From NCBI RefSeq assembly GCF_026343945.1, contig NZ_JAPKNJ010000001.1, positions 558,001 to 622,000 on the forward strand: a DNA stretch of 64,000 nt, in the 5' to 3' direction. Below, piece after piece: positions 39,325 through 47,142 of the stretch; position 1 is the stretch's first letter; each line of letters starts with the position of its first letter. The position numbers were made by a program, and so were the translations under genes. This DNA comes from Kaistia algarum. GTDB taxonomy: Bacteria > Pseudomonadota > Alphaproteobacteria > Rhizobiales > Kaistiaceae. The notes under the pieces are model-generated. The model saw only the letters and a program-made list of their open reading frames with translations, ran no database searches and was not told where the DNA came from.

Positions 39325-39865
39325 GCGCCGGCGAAAGTCTCACAGCGAGCCGCTGGATCGTGTTCCAGTTGCGCGCCGTGCCGATTCCAAGCTTCTTCGA
39401 TGAGATCGCGGAGAGCAGGCGCGAGGCGCTCGGCCGCGCGGGAAAAGCGGCCCAGATGTCACCCCCGATGACGGCAACGCGTTCACCCTCGTCCAATAGG
39501 CTGCGCAGCCGGGTTTCCGCGTCAGATGGGACGCCGCTTCGCATGATGCGCGTGATCACGCGGCTGCCGTCTTCCGCCGACTGAGCCGGGAACGGATTGG
39601 CAGCGACGAGTGCCTTGAAGGCGGCAGCGTCGCGAACGATGATGTCGACGGGCTTGCCGAATTTACGCTGAAAGGTCGATTCCAGCGCGGCTTCCACGGC
39701 CGGAACCGCAAGATCGCCGGCATCGAATACCAGATTGCCGGTGGCGAGCAGGGTCTCGACATTCTGGAGCCCAGCCGCCTCGGCGGCCGCCTTCAGGTCT
39801 GTCATGACGACCCGCCGCGTCGGCGTCAGAACGATGCTGTAGAGAAGCGCGACGTGAGAGGGCAT
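39320..39865 (-). CDS. DUF1697 family protein
   Basis: A 181-residue protein. The start MPSHVALLYSIVL, then RRVVMTDLKAAAEAAGLQNV, ETLLATGNLVF and late WNTIQRLA match the DUF1697 layout (RxVxMADL...G...V.TYIQSGNVVF...NW.T...L). The family has a ferredoxin-like fold and no established function. Start set at ATG 39865 where family homology begins, although the frame is open upstream. Its 3' end overlaps the transglutaminase remnant. Confidence 0.8.
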   Translation of the reverse strand: MPSHVALLYSIVLTPTRRVVMTDLKAAAEAAGLQNVETLLATGNLVFDAGDLAVPAVEAALESTFQRKFGKPVDIIVRDAAAFKALVAANPFPAQSAEDGSRVITRIMRSGVPSDAETRLRSLLDEGERVAVIGGDIWAAFPARPSASRLLSAISSKKLGIGTARNWNTIQRLAVRLSPAP

Positions 39866-39936
39866 GAAATTCCCGAGCGCGGCGATCAGCGCAACATATT
39901 GTGGCGCACCGGTCGCCGCGAAAGGTTGGACGCCGC

Positions 39937-40365
39937 CTATTTCGAGCGCTTCAACTGCCAGCAGGACACGACCTTGCTGGTCAGGTTGGAGTGCCAGTAG
40001 CACATGTCGATCGTGTCGGTATCGCGCAAGGTGAACTGATACTGGCCGTCGTCGTCGATCATGATGCCGGACTTGCCGTCCGGGTTGATGGCGCCGATCA
40101 GGGTCTCGCCAAACTTGCCAGCGCCCGACGTGCCGACGAAGCGGTTATCTTCCTGCTTCGTGATCGAATAGGTGAATTCGATCAGATTGGGAGGAAGGTT
40201 CGGACCGTTGGATTCGGCGACGCGGTAAGGATTGGAGCCGATGATGACGGCCCGCGTGCTGCCTTTCCACGTTCCGACCATGTTCGGAATCTCCTGCGCG
40301 ATGGCAGTTCCAGCGAACAAGGCAGCCAGAGCGAGCCCCGCCGCGACGGTACCAAACCTCGACAT
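39937..40365 (-). CDS. Exported protein of unknown function
   Basis: A 142-residue protein with a clear signal peptide (MSRFGTVAAGLALAALFAGT, cleavage near AIA/QE at 23). The mature part is beta-rich: MVGTWKGSTRAVIIG, then FTYSITKQEDNRFVGTS, then a Gly/Asp-rich middle (DGKSGIMIDDDGQYQF) and C-terminal SCWQLKRSK. The MVGTW opening resembles lipocalin-like small periplasmic proteins. Two Cys (MCYWH and SCWQL) could form a disulfide. Function unknown. Confidence 0.72.
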   Translation of the reverse strand: MSRFGTVAAGLALAALFAGTAIAQEIPNMVGTWKGSTRAVIIGSNPYRVAESNGPNLPPNLIEFTYSITKQEDNRFVGTSGAGKFGETLIGAINPDGKSGIMIDDDGQYQFTLRDTDTIDMCYWHSNLTSKVVSCWQLKRSK

Positions 40366-40636
40366 GATATTTCCCCGGATGAAAGGATTGCGGCTTGGCG
40401 CCTTCTAGTGCCGCTGACTTCAGATTGTATGCAATCTCGCACGAACCTCGTCAATCGCCGTTGGCTGGACCCGGCCCTTGGCGCGCGCTCCGGGATGAAC
40501 CCGAGGCCTCGAAGGAACCGAGGCTGATGGCGCCGCGCCGACGCCGATGAAGTACGCCCCGTGGTTCCAATGCGGCGGAATGGTCCGTTTCCAGGGATCA
40601 GCTGACCTGCTATGGCTCTCCGGCGAGGAGACTATC

Positions 40637-41014
40637 GTGCGACATCGCAGGTCGAGGGGCTGGTCGGTCGAAGTGGCGCTTACCGTAGCGCTGTTTCTCG
40701 TCGTCCAGGCTTTCTTCAGCGGCCTCTCGATCGGCGCCCGCGCCGACACGCTCGGTTCCGCTGGCGAGGTCCTCTGCCTCGGCAGCCGCTCCCTATCGGC
40801 GGAGACGCCTTCCTCGCCTTCCGATCGCGACCATCTCGCCGATTGCTGCACGCTCGGCTGCCCGATGCTGGGCGGCCTGCCGGCGCCGCAAGCCGCCGCT
40901 GCGAGCGTGCCGCCGGTTCTCGCCGGGCTCGCCGCCCGCGCTTCGCATGAGGCCCACCAGCCGGGCCGTTTCGAGTTGTCGCCGCTTCATTCCCGAGCGC
41001 CGCCCGAGGCCTGA
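40637..41014 (+). CDS. DUF2946-like membrane protein in a copper cluster
   Basis: A 125-residue protein starting at GTG 40637, chosen because GAGGAG lies six bases upstream. One hydrophobic segment (about 13-32, ALTVALFLVVQAFF) is followed by a periplasmic-type region with CCTLGC and other Cys, matching the small DUF2946 pattern often placed next to copper-handling genes. It precedes PCuAC and SCO genes on the same strand, so a role in copper trafficking is likely by context. Length and similarity are modest, so the family name is tentative. Confidence 0.65.
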   Translation: MRHRRSRGWSVEVALTVALFLVVQAFFSGLSIGARADTLGSAGEVLCLGSRSLSAETPSSPSDRDHLADCCTLGCPMLGGLPAPQAAAASVPPVLAGLAARASHEAHQPGRFELSPLHSRAPPEA

Positions 41015-41096
41015 TCCGCCTCGCCGTCACCAAGACGGAACCATAGGGTCGCCGGCATGCGCCGCGACGACTTCATCGATCCATCGGGAAATAACC

Positions 41097-41675
41097 ATGT
41101 CGTTCACAATCGCTTCCACGGGCGCTTCGGCGCTCCGTTTCGCTCGCCGTTTCCGCAGCATCGAGGAACGGATAGGCCTCACGGCTTTTGCCGCCGCCCT
41201 GCTCCTCTTCTCGGCACAGTCCGCCTTCGCACATGAATTCAAGATCGGCTCGATCGAGATCGAGCATCCCTGGACGCGTGCGACGCCGCCCGGCGCGGCG
41301 GTCGGTGGCGGCTATGTCGAAATCACCAATGATGGCGACACGGCCGACCGTCTCGTCTCGGCCACGGCCGACATCGCCGGCCGCGTCGAGATCCACGAAA
41401 TGAAGGTCGAGGACGGCGTCATGAAGATGGCCCCACTGCCCGACGGCGTGCCGATCCCCGCCAAGGAGACGGTAAAGCTCGCACCCGGCGGCTACCACAT
41501 CATGTTCATGCAGTTGAAGGGACCGCTCAAGAAGGGCGACAAGATCCCCGGCACGCTCACCTTCGAGAAGGCCGGCACGGTCAAGGTCGAGTTCGCTGTC
41601 GAGGCGATCGGTGCCAAGGCGCCGGAAGAGGCCGGCCACGACGACACCATGCCCGGCATGGACATGAGCAAGTAG
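41097..41675 (+). CDS. Copper chaperone PCuAC family protein
   Basis: A 192-residue periplasmic protein. A long signal region ends near SAFAH (about residue 45). The PCuAC copper motif H-M-x10-M-x21-H-x-M is recognisable as HEMKVEDGVMKM followed later by GGYHIMFM. A His/Met-rich tail, GHDDTMPGMDMSK, adds further likely copper ligands. PCuAC delivers Cu(I) to the CuA site of cytochrome oxidase, usually with SCO; an SCO gene follows 2 bp downstream. Confidence 0.92.
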   Translation: MSFTIASTGASALRFARRFRSIEERIGLTAFAAALLLFSAQSAFAHEFKIGSIEIEHPWTRATPPGAAVGGGYVEITNDGDTADRLVSATADIAGRVEIHEMKVEDGVMKMAPLPDGVPIPAKETVKLAPGGYHIMFMQLKGPLKKGDKIPGTLTFEKAGTVKVEFAVEAIGAKAPEEAGHDDTMPGMDMSK

Positions 41676-41677
41676 CA

Positions 41678-42271
41678 ATGACCCGCCGCACTCGCGTGAC
41701 GGCATGGCTCGCGGCGGCGCTGGTCGCCCTGGGCCTTTCGGCGGCCGTCGCCTATATGCTCACCCGCAACCAGCCGGGCGGTATCGCCGACATTGGCGGG
41801 CCAATCGACCTTGCCTCCATGAATGGCGGTCGCTTCACCGATGCCGACATCGGCGGCAAGCCCTATGCGATCTTCTTCGGCTTCACCCGTTGCCCGAATG
41901 TCTGTCCGACGACACTGTCGGACCTGACGCTCGATCTGGACCAGCTCGGCCCGCTCGCCGACAAGATCCAGGTGGTCTTCGTCTCGGTCGACCCGGACCG
42001 CGATACGCCGGCGACGATGAAGGAATATCTCTCCGCCTTCGATCCCCGCATCATGGGCGTCACCGGCACGCCTGACGAGATCGCGGCGATCGCCAAGGAT
42101 TATCGAGTCTTCTACCGCAAGGTTCCGACGGATAGCGGCGACTACACGATGGACCATACGGCGAGCGTCTATCTGATGAATGCGAAGGGCCATTTCGTCG
42201 GCACCCTCGCCTTCGAGGAAAATCGCGACACGCAGTTGGCCAAGCTGAAGAAGCTTGCGGAAAACGGCTGA
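41678..42271 (+). CDS. SCO1/SenC family copper/thiol protein
   Basis: A 197-residue membrane-anchored thioredoxin-fold protein. An N-terminal hydrophobic anchor spans about 8-27. The copper ligands are the two Cys in CPNVCP and the His in YTMDHTAS, all present. SCO proteins assemble the CuA centre of cytochrome c oxidase. Immediately after PCuAC, it completes a copper-delivery unit. A perfect 15-bp stem-loop follows its stop. Confidence 0.93.
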   Translation: MTRRTRVTAWLAAALVALGLSAAVAYMLTRNQPGGIADIGGPIDLASMNGGRFTDADIGGKPYAIFFGFTRCPNVCPTTLSDLTLDLDQLGPLADKIQVVFVSVDPDRDTPATMKEYLSAFDPRIMGVTGTPDEIAAIAKDYRVFYRKVPTDSGDYTMDHTASVYLMNAKGHFVGTLAFEENRDTQLAKLKKLAENG

Positions 42272-42300
42272 GGACACCCGTCCTTCGCGGTTGCCCCCGG

Positions 42301-42337
42301 CCGCCGATCCGTCGCAAAGTCCGCGACGGATCGGCGG
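42301..42337 (+). terminator. Terminator-like stem-loop after SCO
   Basis: CCGCCGATCCGTCGC (42301-42315), a 7-nt loop and GCGACGGATCGGCGG (42323-42337): a perfect 15-bp stem. Only a weak T stretch (GCTTTC) follows, so it may act as terminator or attenuator between the copper unit and the decarboxylase gene 18 bp away. Confidence 0.6.
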
Positions 42338-42355
42338 GCTTTCTGGCAGGACCCC

Positions 42356-43186
42356 ATGCACCATACGGGCTACACGATACCGGCGTCGCTGCGCGCGTCG
42401 CTCGATGCCGAGAGTGCCAGAACCGGCCGCGGCATCGACAGCATCATCCGCGATGCCCTGTCGCAATATTTCGAGACGTCGCTCCACACCGTCTTCCAGG
42501 TCTCGACCTCCGGCGCGCTCGTGGCCGGCGTCTCGGATCGAGAGGTCAGCGTCGGCGCGCTGCTCGACCACGGCGATTTCGGCCTCGGCACCTTCACCGG
42601 GCTCGACGGCGAGATGATCCTGCTGGAGGGCCACGCCTATCGTGCCGACGTGAATGGCGACGTCTTGCGGGTTGCGCCCGATGCGGGCACGCCCTTTGCG
42701 ATCGTCACGCGTTTCAGCCCGGAACAGCAGGCGACGCTCGGCCCAGTCCGCAGCTTCGCGGAGCTCGAATCCGCCTGCGATCCGCTGCGCGGCTCCGGCA
42801 ACATCTTCTACGCGCTGAGGCTCGACGGCCGCTTCGCTCGCGTGAAGGCGCGCTCGATCGGCCCGCAGGCGCCGGGGACCCGCCTTGCCGAGGCCGCCAA
42901 GGGGCAGCACGAATTCACCTTCACGGGTATGGAGGGAACGCTGGTGGGCATCTGGTCGCCGGAATTCTCCGGGCCGTTCAGCGTCGCGGGCTATCATTTC
43001 CACTTCATCTCGGCCGACCGCCTTCATGGCGGCCATGTCCTCGATGTGGATGCCGAGGGCCTCAAGCTGCAGATCGAGCCGCTGAGCAATTTCCACCTCG
43101 CTCTGCCGGAAACCGAGGCCTATCTCCGCGCGACGATCGGCGGCAACACCGCCGCCGAACTCGCCACTGCCGAGCGGGGCCGTTAG
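42356..43186 (+). CDS. budA: Alpha-acetolactate decarboxylase with N-terminal ribbon-helix-helix-like extension
   Basis: A 276-residue protein. From about residue 42 it is a complete acetolactate decarboxylase: SLHTVFQVSTSGALVAG, DHGDFGLGTFTGLDGEM, and zinc ligands H214, H216 and H227 in GYHFHFISADRLHGGH. It converts acetolactate to acetoin. Residues 1-40 (MHHTGYTIPASLRASLDAES, then IDSIIRDALSQYFE) are extra and resemble a ribbon-helix-helix DNA-binding module. No acetolactate synthase or acetoin genes are adjacent. Start ATG 42356 lies 18 bp after a stem-loop. Confidence 0.88.
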   Translation: MHHTGYTIPASLRASLDAESARTGRGIDSIIRDALSQYFETSLHTVFQVSTSGALVAGVSDREVSVGALLDHGDFGLGTFTGLDGEMILLEGHAYRADVNGDVLRVAPDAGTPFAIVTRFSPEQQATLGPVRSFAELESACDPLRGSGNIFYALRLDGRFARVKARSIGPQAPGTRLAEAAKGQHEFTFTGMEGTLVGIWSPEFSGPFSVAGYHFHFISADRLHGGHVLDVDAEGLKLQIEPLSNFHLALPETEAYLRATIGGNTAAELATAERGR

Positions 43187-43260
43187 CGGCGGCGCCCCTC
43201 GACACCAGACCTAGATCCCCTACTGTGCCGCCGCACCTTCACTTGAGATGGAACCGATCG

Positions 43261-44649
43261 ATGAAAGCCTGGGAATTTGCCCGCGACCTGCTGCGTAACG
43301 CCGAGCCCGTGCTCCGCAGCGAGGAAGAGCAGACCTGGGACGCCTCCGAGGCGATCGCCGGCCAGGATTTCTGGGTGCGCATGTTCTGGCAATCCAATGT
43401 GCCGGGCTCCGGCGCGCCGGAGAGCCTCGCCGTCGCGGCGGTGCAATCGCTCGAAAACAAGGGCTGGGTCGTTCCGGCCGAGAATGCGCTGTGGCTCGAA
43501 AAGGGCCTCGCCGCCGTCGACGAGGGCGACATGGAGGCGCTGCATGTCGCCCATTCCCGCCTCAAGGCCGTGCTGCGCCAGGCGAAGCCCGACCCGGAGC
43601 ACCCGTCGCAGAAGACGAAGCGCTTCTCCTCCTTCGCGGAGTACGAGGCGGCGGTGAGCTTTCCGCCGGATGTCGCCTATGACGTCGAGGGCAAGGATTT
43701 CGAGGACCGCATCGCCGCCGGCTGGTGGGGCCAGATCATCGGCGCGGCCGTCGGGACCGCGCTCGAAGGCTACACGACCGAGAAGCTCGAAAAGGCCTTC
43801 GGCAGGATCGATCGCTATATGCGGCCGCCGAACACCTACAACGACGACATCACCTTCGAACTCGCCTTCCTCTATGCCTTCGCGCTCAAGGGCCACGCGA
43901 TCACCAGCGCCGATGTCGGCGATTATTGGGTAAGCCTCATTCCCGTCGCCTGGTCGGCCGAGGCGGTGGCGCTCGAAAATCTGCGCCGCGGCGTCTATCC
44001 GCCGGAGAGCGCACTCGACGGCAATCCGTTCGACGAATGGATCGGTGCGCAGATGCGCGGCGCGATCGTCGGCATGGTGGCGCCCGGCCGCGCCCGCGAG
44101 GCGGCGCGCCTCGCCTGGCTCGACGCCGAGGTCTCACATACCGGCAACGGCATTCTCGGCGAGGTGTTCAACGCCGTGCTCGTCGCGCGCGCCTTCGTCG
44201 AGACGGATATGAGGAAGCTCGCCGCCGAGACCGTCGAGCTGATGCCGGCCGACACCGAATACGGCGCCGTCGTCCGCTTCGCGCTCGATGCGGCCCGGAA
44301 ATCGGCCGACTGGAAGAGCGCCTGGGCGCTCTGCGACGCGGAATATGTCGAATATAACTGGATCCACGCCTATCCGAACGCGGCGGCGCAGGTGATCGCG
44401 CTCTGGTTCGGCCAGGGCGATTTCGACGAAACGCTCGCCATTATCGGCGGCTGCGGCCACGACGTCGACTGCAACGCGGCGCAGATGCTGGCTGCCGTCG
44501 CAATCGCCAAGGGCTTCGCCTCGATCGACAAGCGCTGGATCGACCCGATCGGCGACGAACTCGTGACCTATATGCGCCGCCCGGCGAAAACGACGACCAG
44601 CGCGGTCTGCGCCATGACGGTCGATGCGGTGCGGAGCGCGCGATCCTGA
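43261..44649 (+). CDS. ADP-ribosylglycohydrolase (DraG) family protein
   Basis: A 462-residue protein. After an N-terminal helical region (1-145) it has the DraG-like core: GWWGQIIGAAVGTALEG, the acidic metal pair in YNDDITFELA, and GCGHDVDCNAAQML near the C-terminus. The fold removes ADP-ribose from proteins or small molecules using two magnesium ions. It is larger than DraG itself (about 300 aa) and fits the uncharacterised extended subfamily. There is no ADP-ribosyltransferase beside it. Its stop codon overlaps the apparent CTG start of the next gene. Confidence 0.82.
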   Translation: MKAWEFARDLLRNAEPVLRSEEEQTWDASEAIAGQDFWVRMFWQSNVPGSGAPESLAVAAVQSLENKGWVVPAENALWLEKGLAAVDEGDMEALHVAHSRLKAVLRQAKPDPEHPSQKTKRFSSFAEYEAAVSFPPDVAYDVEGKDFEDRIAAGWWGQIIGAAVGTALEGYTTEKLEKAFGRIDRYMRPPNTYNDDITFELAFLYAFALKGHAITSADVGDYWVSLIPVAWSAEAVALENLRRGVYPPESALDGNPFDEWIGAQMRGAIVGMVAPGRAREAARLAWLDAEVSHTGNGILGEVFNAVLVARAFVETDMRKLAAETVELMPADTEYGAVVRFALDAARKSADWKSAWALCDAEYVEYNWIHAYPNAAAQVIALWFGQGDFDETLAIIGGCGHDVDCNAAQMLAAVAIAKGFASIDKRWIDPIGDELVTYMRRPAKTTTSAVCAMTVDAVRSARS

Positions 44650-45206
44650 TCCGGACACCAGCCCTCGCCGCCCTTGCATTCTGCGGCGCCCTCGTCGCCC
44701 TGCCGCAGTTCGCGGCGGCGGCCCCGCAATGCACCAGCGACGCCGGGTTCCTCGTCGTCGAGGTGCCGAACAAGGACGATGCCGGCAACAGCTATATCGT
44801 CCGCGACAAGGCCGCCCATCCCAAGGCGGCTTGCAGCACGAAAGCCGCGAAGGGCGACTATGTCGTCGGCAGCGCGGACGACGCGTTCTATCTGCTGAAG
44901 CTCGTCGGTTCGACGCTGCTGATCGATTCCGGCACCGGACCGGATCGCGAGCTGAAGATCTTCGACTTGAAGACCCGCAAGCTCGTCTATTCCGGCGGCT
45001 ATGACAGCGACACGATCGCGATCGACACCGAGGGTGCCAGCTTCTGGACCCCGAGCAGCGCAAAGGCGACGGCGGCGAACTGTCCCGATCTCGCGCAGAT
45101 CGAGACGAACGGCCTGACGCCGGTGATCGACGTCCAGGCCCGCTTCGACTTCGCCGCCAACACGCTCGAAAAGGGCGCCGAGACGCACTGCCGCGCGACG
45201 CAGTGA
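44646..45206 (+). CDS. Exported protein of unknown function, apparent CTG start
   Basis: The frame encodes a signal peptide (LIRTPALAALAFCGALVALP, then QFAAAA/PQ) and a 150-residue beta-rich mature part with four Cys. No ATG, GTG or TTG lies in frame before the mature protein except GTG 44763, which would remove the signal. CTG 44646 overlaps the upstream TGA as CTGA and has GGAG nine bases upstream, so it is the best start. GTG 44763 is the conventional alternative. The function is unknown. It appears coupled to the DraG-family gene. Confidence 0.6.
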   Translation: MIRTPALAALAFCGALVALPQFAAAAPQCTSDAGFLVVEVPNKDDAGNSYIVRDKAAHPKAACSTKAAKGDYVVGSADDAFYLLKLVGSTLLIDSGTGPDRELKIFDLKTRKLVYSGGYDSDTIAIDTEGASFWTPSSAKATAANCPDLAQIETNGLTPVIDVQARFDFAANTLEKGAETHCRATQ

Positions 45207-45244
45207 GCGATCAAGCCGGCGTGATCCGAAATGGCTGCCGAGCC

Positions 45245-45727
45245 TCAGGCCGGCGGCAGCATCTCGATGCCGTATCGGCCGGCCGCGGCGATGAGGCGAG
45301 GAATATCCGGCGGGCTCATCGGCGGGAAGTTCACGGCATCGGCGACCGGATCGCCGGCCTCGACGAAGAAGTTCTCGTGCAGCCCGCCCGGCAGGTTGAT
45401 GATCAGCATGCGTGCCGGCTTGTCGCCCGGATTGGAGAAGCCGTGCGGGACACCGCGCGGAATATAGTGGAACGTGCCCGGCCCGCCGCGCGAGACCCCG
45501 CCCGCCACCATGAATTCGAACTCGCCCTCGAGCACGAAGAAGGCCTCAGCGTCGTCGCGCTGGATATGCGGCGGCGTGCCCTGGCCGGGGGCCGTCTTCG
45601 CCTCGACCAGCGAGAAGGCGCCTTCCGTGTCGGCGGCCGTCGCCCGGAAGGTGACGAGCGTGCCGAGCAGATGGATCGTGGAGCCGGCTTTCGAAGCCGG
45701 GGTCGCAGGGGCAATTGGGGCGTTCAT
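45245..45727 (-). CDS. Cupin domain protein
   Basis: A 160-residue single-cupin protein. The metal-binding motifs are PPHIQRDDAEAFFVLEGEFEF (His and Glu) and a second strand PHGFSNPGDKPARML. Such small cupins are often quercetinase-like or sugar-binding sensors. Start ATG 45727. It is divergent from a TetR-family gene with a palindrome in the 69-bp gap, suggesting that regulator controls it. The reaction is unknown. Confidence 0.82.
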   Translation of the reverse strand: MNAPIAPATPASKAGSTIHLLGTLVTFRATAADTEGAFSLVEAKTAPGQGTPPHIQRDDAEAFFVLEGEFEFMVAGGVSRGGPGTFHYIPRGVPHGFSNPGDKPARMLIINLPGGLHENFFVEAGDPVADAVNFPPMSPPDIPRLIAAAGRYGIEMLPPA

Positions 45728-45760
45728 GATTGTCTGTCCGTCGGGTTTGTGATACATTTT

Positions 45761-45773
45761 TCTCGTTACGAGA
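45761..45773. promoter_or_regulatory. Palindrome between cupin and TetR genes
   Basis: Perfect inverted repeat TCTCG-TTA-CGAGA in an AT-rich gap between divergent genes. It is a likely operator of the adjacent TetR protein; the function is inferred from position. Confidence 0.55.
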
Positions 45774-45796
45774 TTTTTGTCTTATAAAGGTGGCGC

Positions 45797-46396
45797 TTGA
45801 GTAGTCAAGAGGGTTTCGAGCGCGTGGCGCAGAAGCAGCGGACGCGCAGCGCGCTGCTGGAAGCGACGCGGGAATGGCTGGCGGAGGGGAAGCACCCGAC
45901 GGTCGCCGAGGCGGCCGACCGCGCGAAAATTTCGCGCGCAACGGCGTATCGCTATTTCTCGGCGCCCGACGCCATGGCGCAGGAAGCGGTGCTCGACGCC
46001 ATCGCGCGCGAGTTCGCCGCGGTGAATTTCGCCGATGCGCCGACGGATGCCGATCTTGCCGGCAGGGCCGAATTCGTCGTCTCGGGGATCTTGCGGATGG
46101 TGCTCGCCCATGAGGCGCTGTTCCGCACCTTCCTCAGCGTCTCGGTCGGCGGGGGATCGCGCCCGGCGGCGCCGCGCGGCGGCCGGCGTCTCGGCTGGAT
46201 CCGCGAGGCGCTGGCGCCCCGGCTGGGCGATCTCGATGCCGCCCGGCAGGAGCGGCTGGTGACCGGCCTCGCGCTCCTCACCGGAATCGAGACGATCATC
46301 GTGCTCCGCGATGTCTGCGGACTGGGCGAAGACGTGATCGAGGCGACGGCCCGCGACCTGGCGCGAACGCTGGTCGCCGGCGTGATGGCCGAATAG
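45797..46396 (+). CDS. TetR family transcriptional regulator
   Basis: A 199-residue regulator. The helix-turn-helix (about 18-60) reads TVAEAADRAKISRATAYRYF, followed by SAPDAMAQEAV. The C-terminal ligand domain is helical with no named subfamily. The start is TTG 45797 with AAGGTGG just upstream; an internal start cannot be excluded. It is divergent from the cupin gene and most likely represses it. Confidence 0.83.
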   Translation: MSSQEGFERVAQKQRTRSALLEATREWLAEGKHPTVAEAADRAKISRATAYRYFSAPDAMAQEAVLDAIAREFAAVNFADAPTDADLAGRAEFVVSGILRMVLAHEALFRTFLSVSVGGGSRPAAPRGGRRLGWIREALAPRLGDLDAARQERLVTGLALLTGIETIIVLRDVCGLGEDVIEATARDLARTLVAGVMAE

Positions 46397-46402
46397 CTGG
46401 CG

Positions 46403-46792
46403 TCAGCGGATCAGGACGATCTCGACGCCGGCCGCCTCAGCAATGGTTGCCCACGCACGGTCGGCGGTGAGATCGGGAACGCCGAGGCGCTTGGCGAGCG
46501 CCAGGCAGGCGCGATCGCCGAGCGAGAGGCCGGCGGACCGGGTGGCTTGAGCTATCAATCCCGCTTCAACGGCGAGTTCGGCATCAAAAGGTATGATCGG
46601 CGGCGAAAGCGCTGCCAGCGTCGAGCGGACCGCGTCGGCCAGCGTTGTGCCGCGCGAGAAGCTGGCGACGACTTCGCTCCAATTGACCGCCGAGATCGAA
46701 CTATCGCCAACGACCCGCTCGACGATCTCTGCGCCCGGCTCGCGGCGCAGGAAGGCGATCAGGGCCGAGGCGTCGAGGACGTACGCTGCCAC
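46403..46792 (-). CDS. vapC: VapC-type PIN-domain toxin
   Basis: A 129-residue PIN-domain ribonuclease. The acidic residues are in place: VLDASALIAFL (first Asp), NWSEVV (Glu), LSLGDRACLALAKRLG (Asp) and LTADRAWA (final Asp). VapC toxins cut RNA, often initiator tRNA. It starts at GTG 46792, inside the 3' end of the antitoxin gene (34-bp overlap), the standard layout of a toxin-antitoxin operon. The toxin is held in check by the upstream AbrB-type protein. Confidence 0.9.
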   Translation of the reverse strand: MAAYVLDASALIAFLRREPGAEIVERVVGDSSISAVNWSEVVASFSRGTTLADAVRSTLAALSPPIIPFDAELAVEAGLIAQATRSAGLSLGDRACLALAKRLGVPDLTADRAWATIAEAAGVEIVLIR

Positions 46793-47061
46793 TCATCCCA
46801 CTCCGCCTCTTCGCGCGCCGCCTCTTCCCGACGCCAGGCGATAAATTCGTCGACGGTGGGAAGCGATCCGTATTTCTTCTCAAGCTCCTTGACCAGGAGT
46901 TGTGCAGGATGCAGCGGTTTGCCGGCGGCTCTGATCCAGATATCGCCGTCGTCGACGTTGACAACAACAGTATCCCCCGTCCGCAGGCCGAGTTGTTCAA
47001 GAAACTCGGCGGGCAGGCTCACTTCGCCGCTATCGGATATTCTGACCCTGACGTCCTGCAT
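46759..47061 (-). CDS. vapB: AbrB/SpoVT-type antitoxin (VapB-like)
   Basis: A 100-residue protein. The N-terminal swapped-hairpin domain (MQDVRVRISDSGEVSLPAEF, then LGLRTGDTVVV) binds DNA; the C-terminal acidic helix (EEAAREEAEWDEW) should wrap the toxin. It precedes and overlaps the VapC gene. VapB antitoxins neutralise the toxin and repress their own operon. Start ATG 47061 preferred over an upstream in-frame start because the AbrB fold begins there. Confidence 0.88.
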   Translation of the reverse strand: MQDVRVRISDSGEVSLPAEFLEQLGLRTGDTVVVNVDDGDIWIRAAGKPLHPAQLLVKELEKKYGSLPTVDEFIAWRREEAAREEAEWDEWQRTSSTPRP

Positions 47062-47142
47062 CGGATCTTCCCCATCGCGCATCGCGATATACGGGCTTAG
47101 ATCGTCAGTTTCGCATCAAAAGCCAGTCACCACAAACCCCGC

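Noticed and set aside
41492..43096. 534-codon minus-strand frame opposite the SCO and acetolactate decarboxylase genes
   Set aside because: It crosses the terminator stem and two clearly coding genes on the plus strand; no family features.
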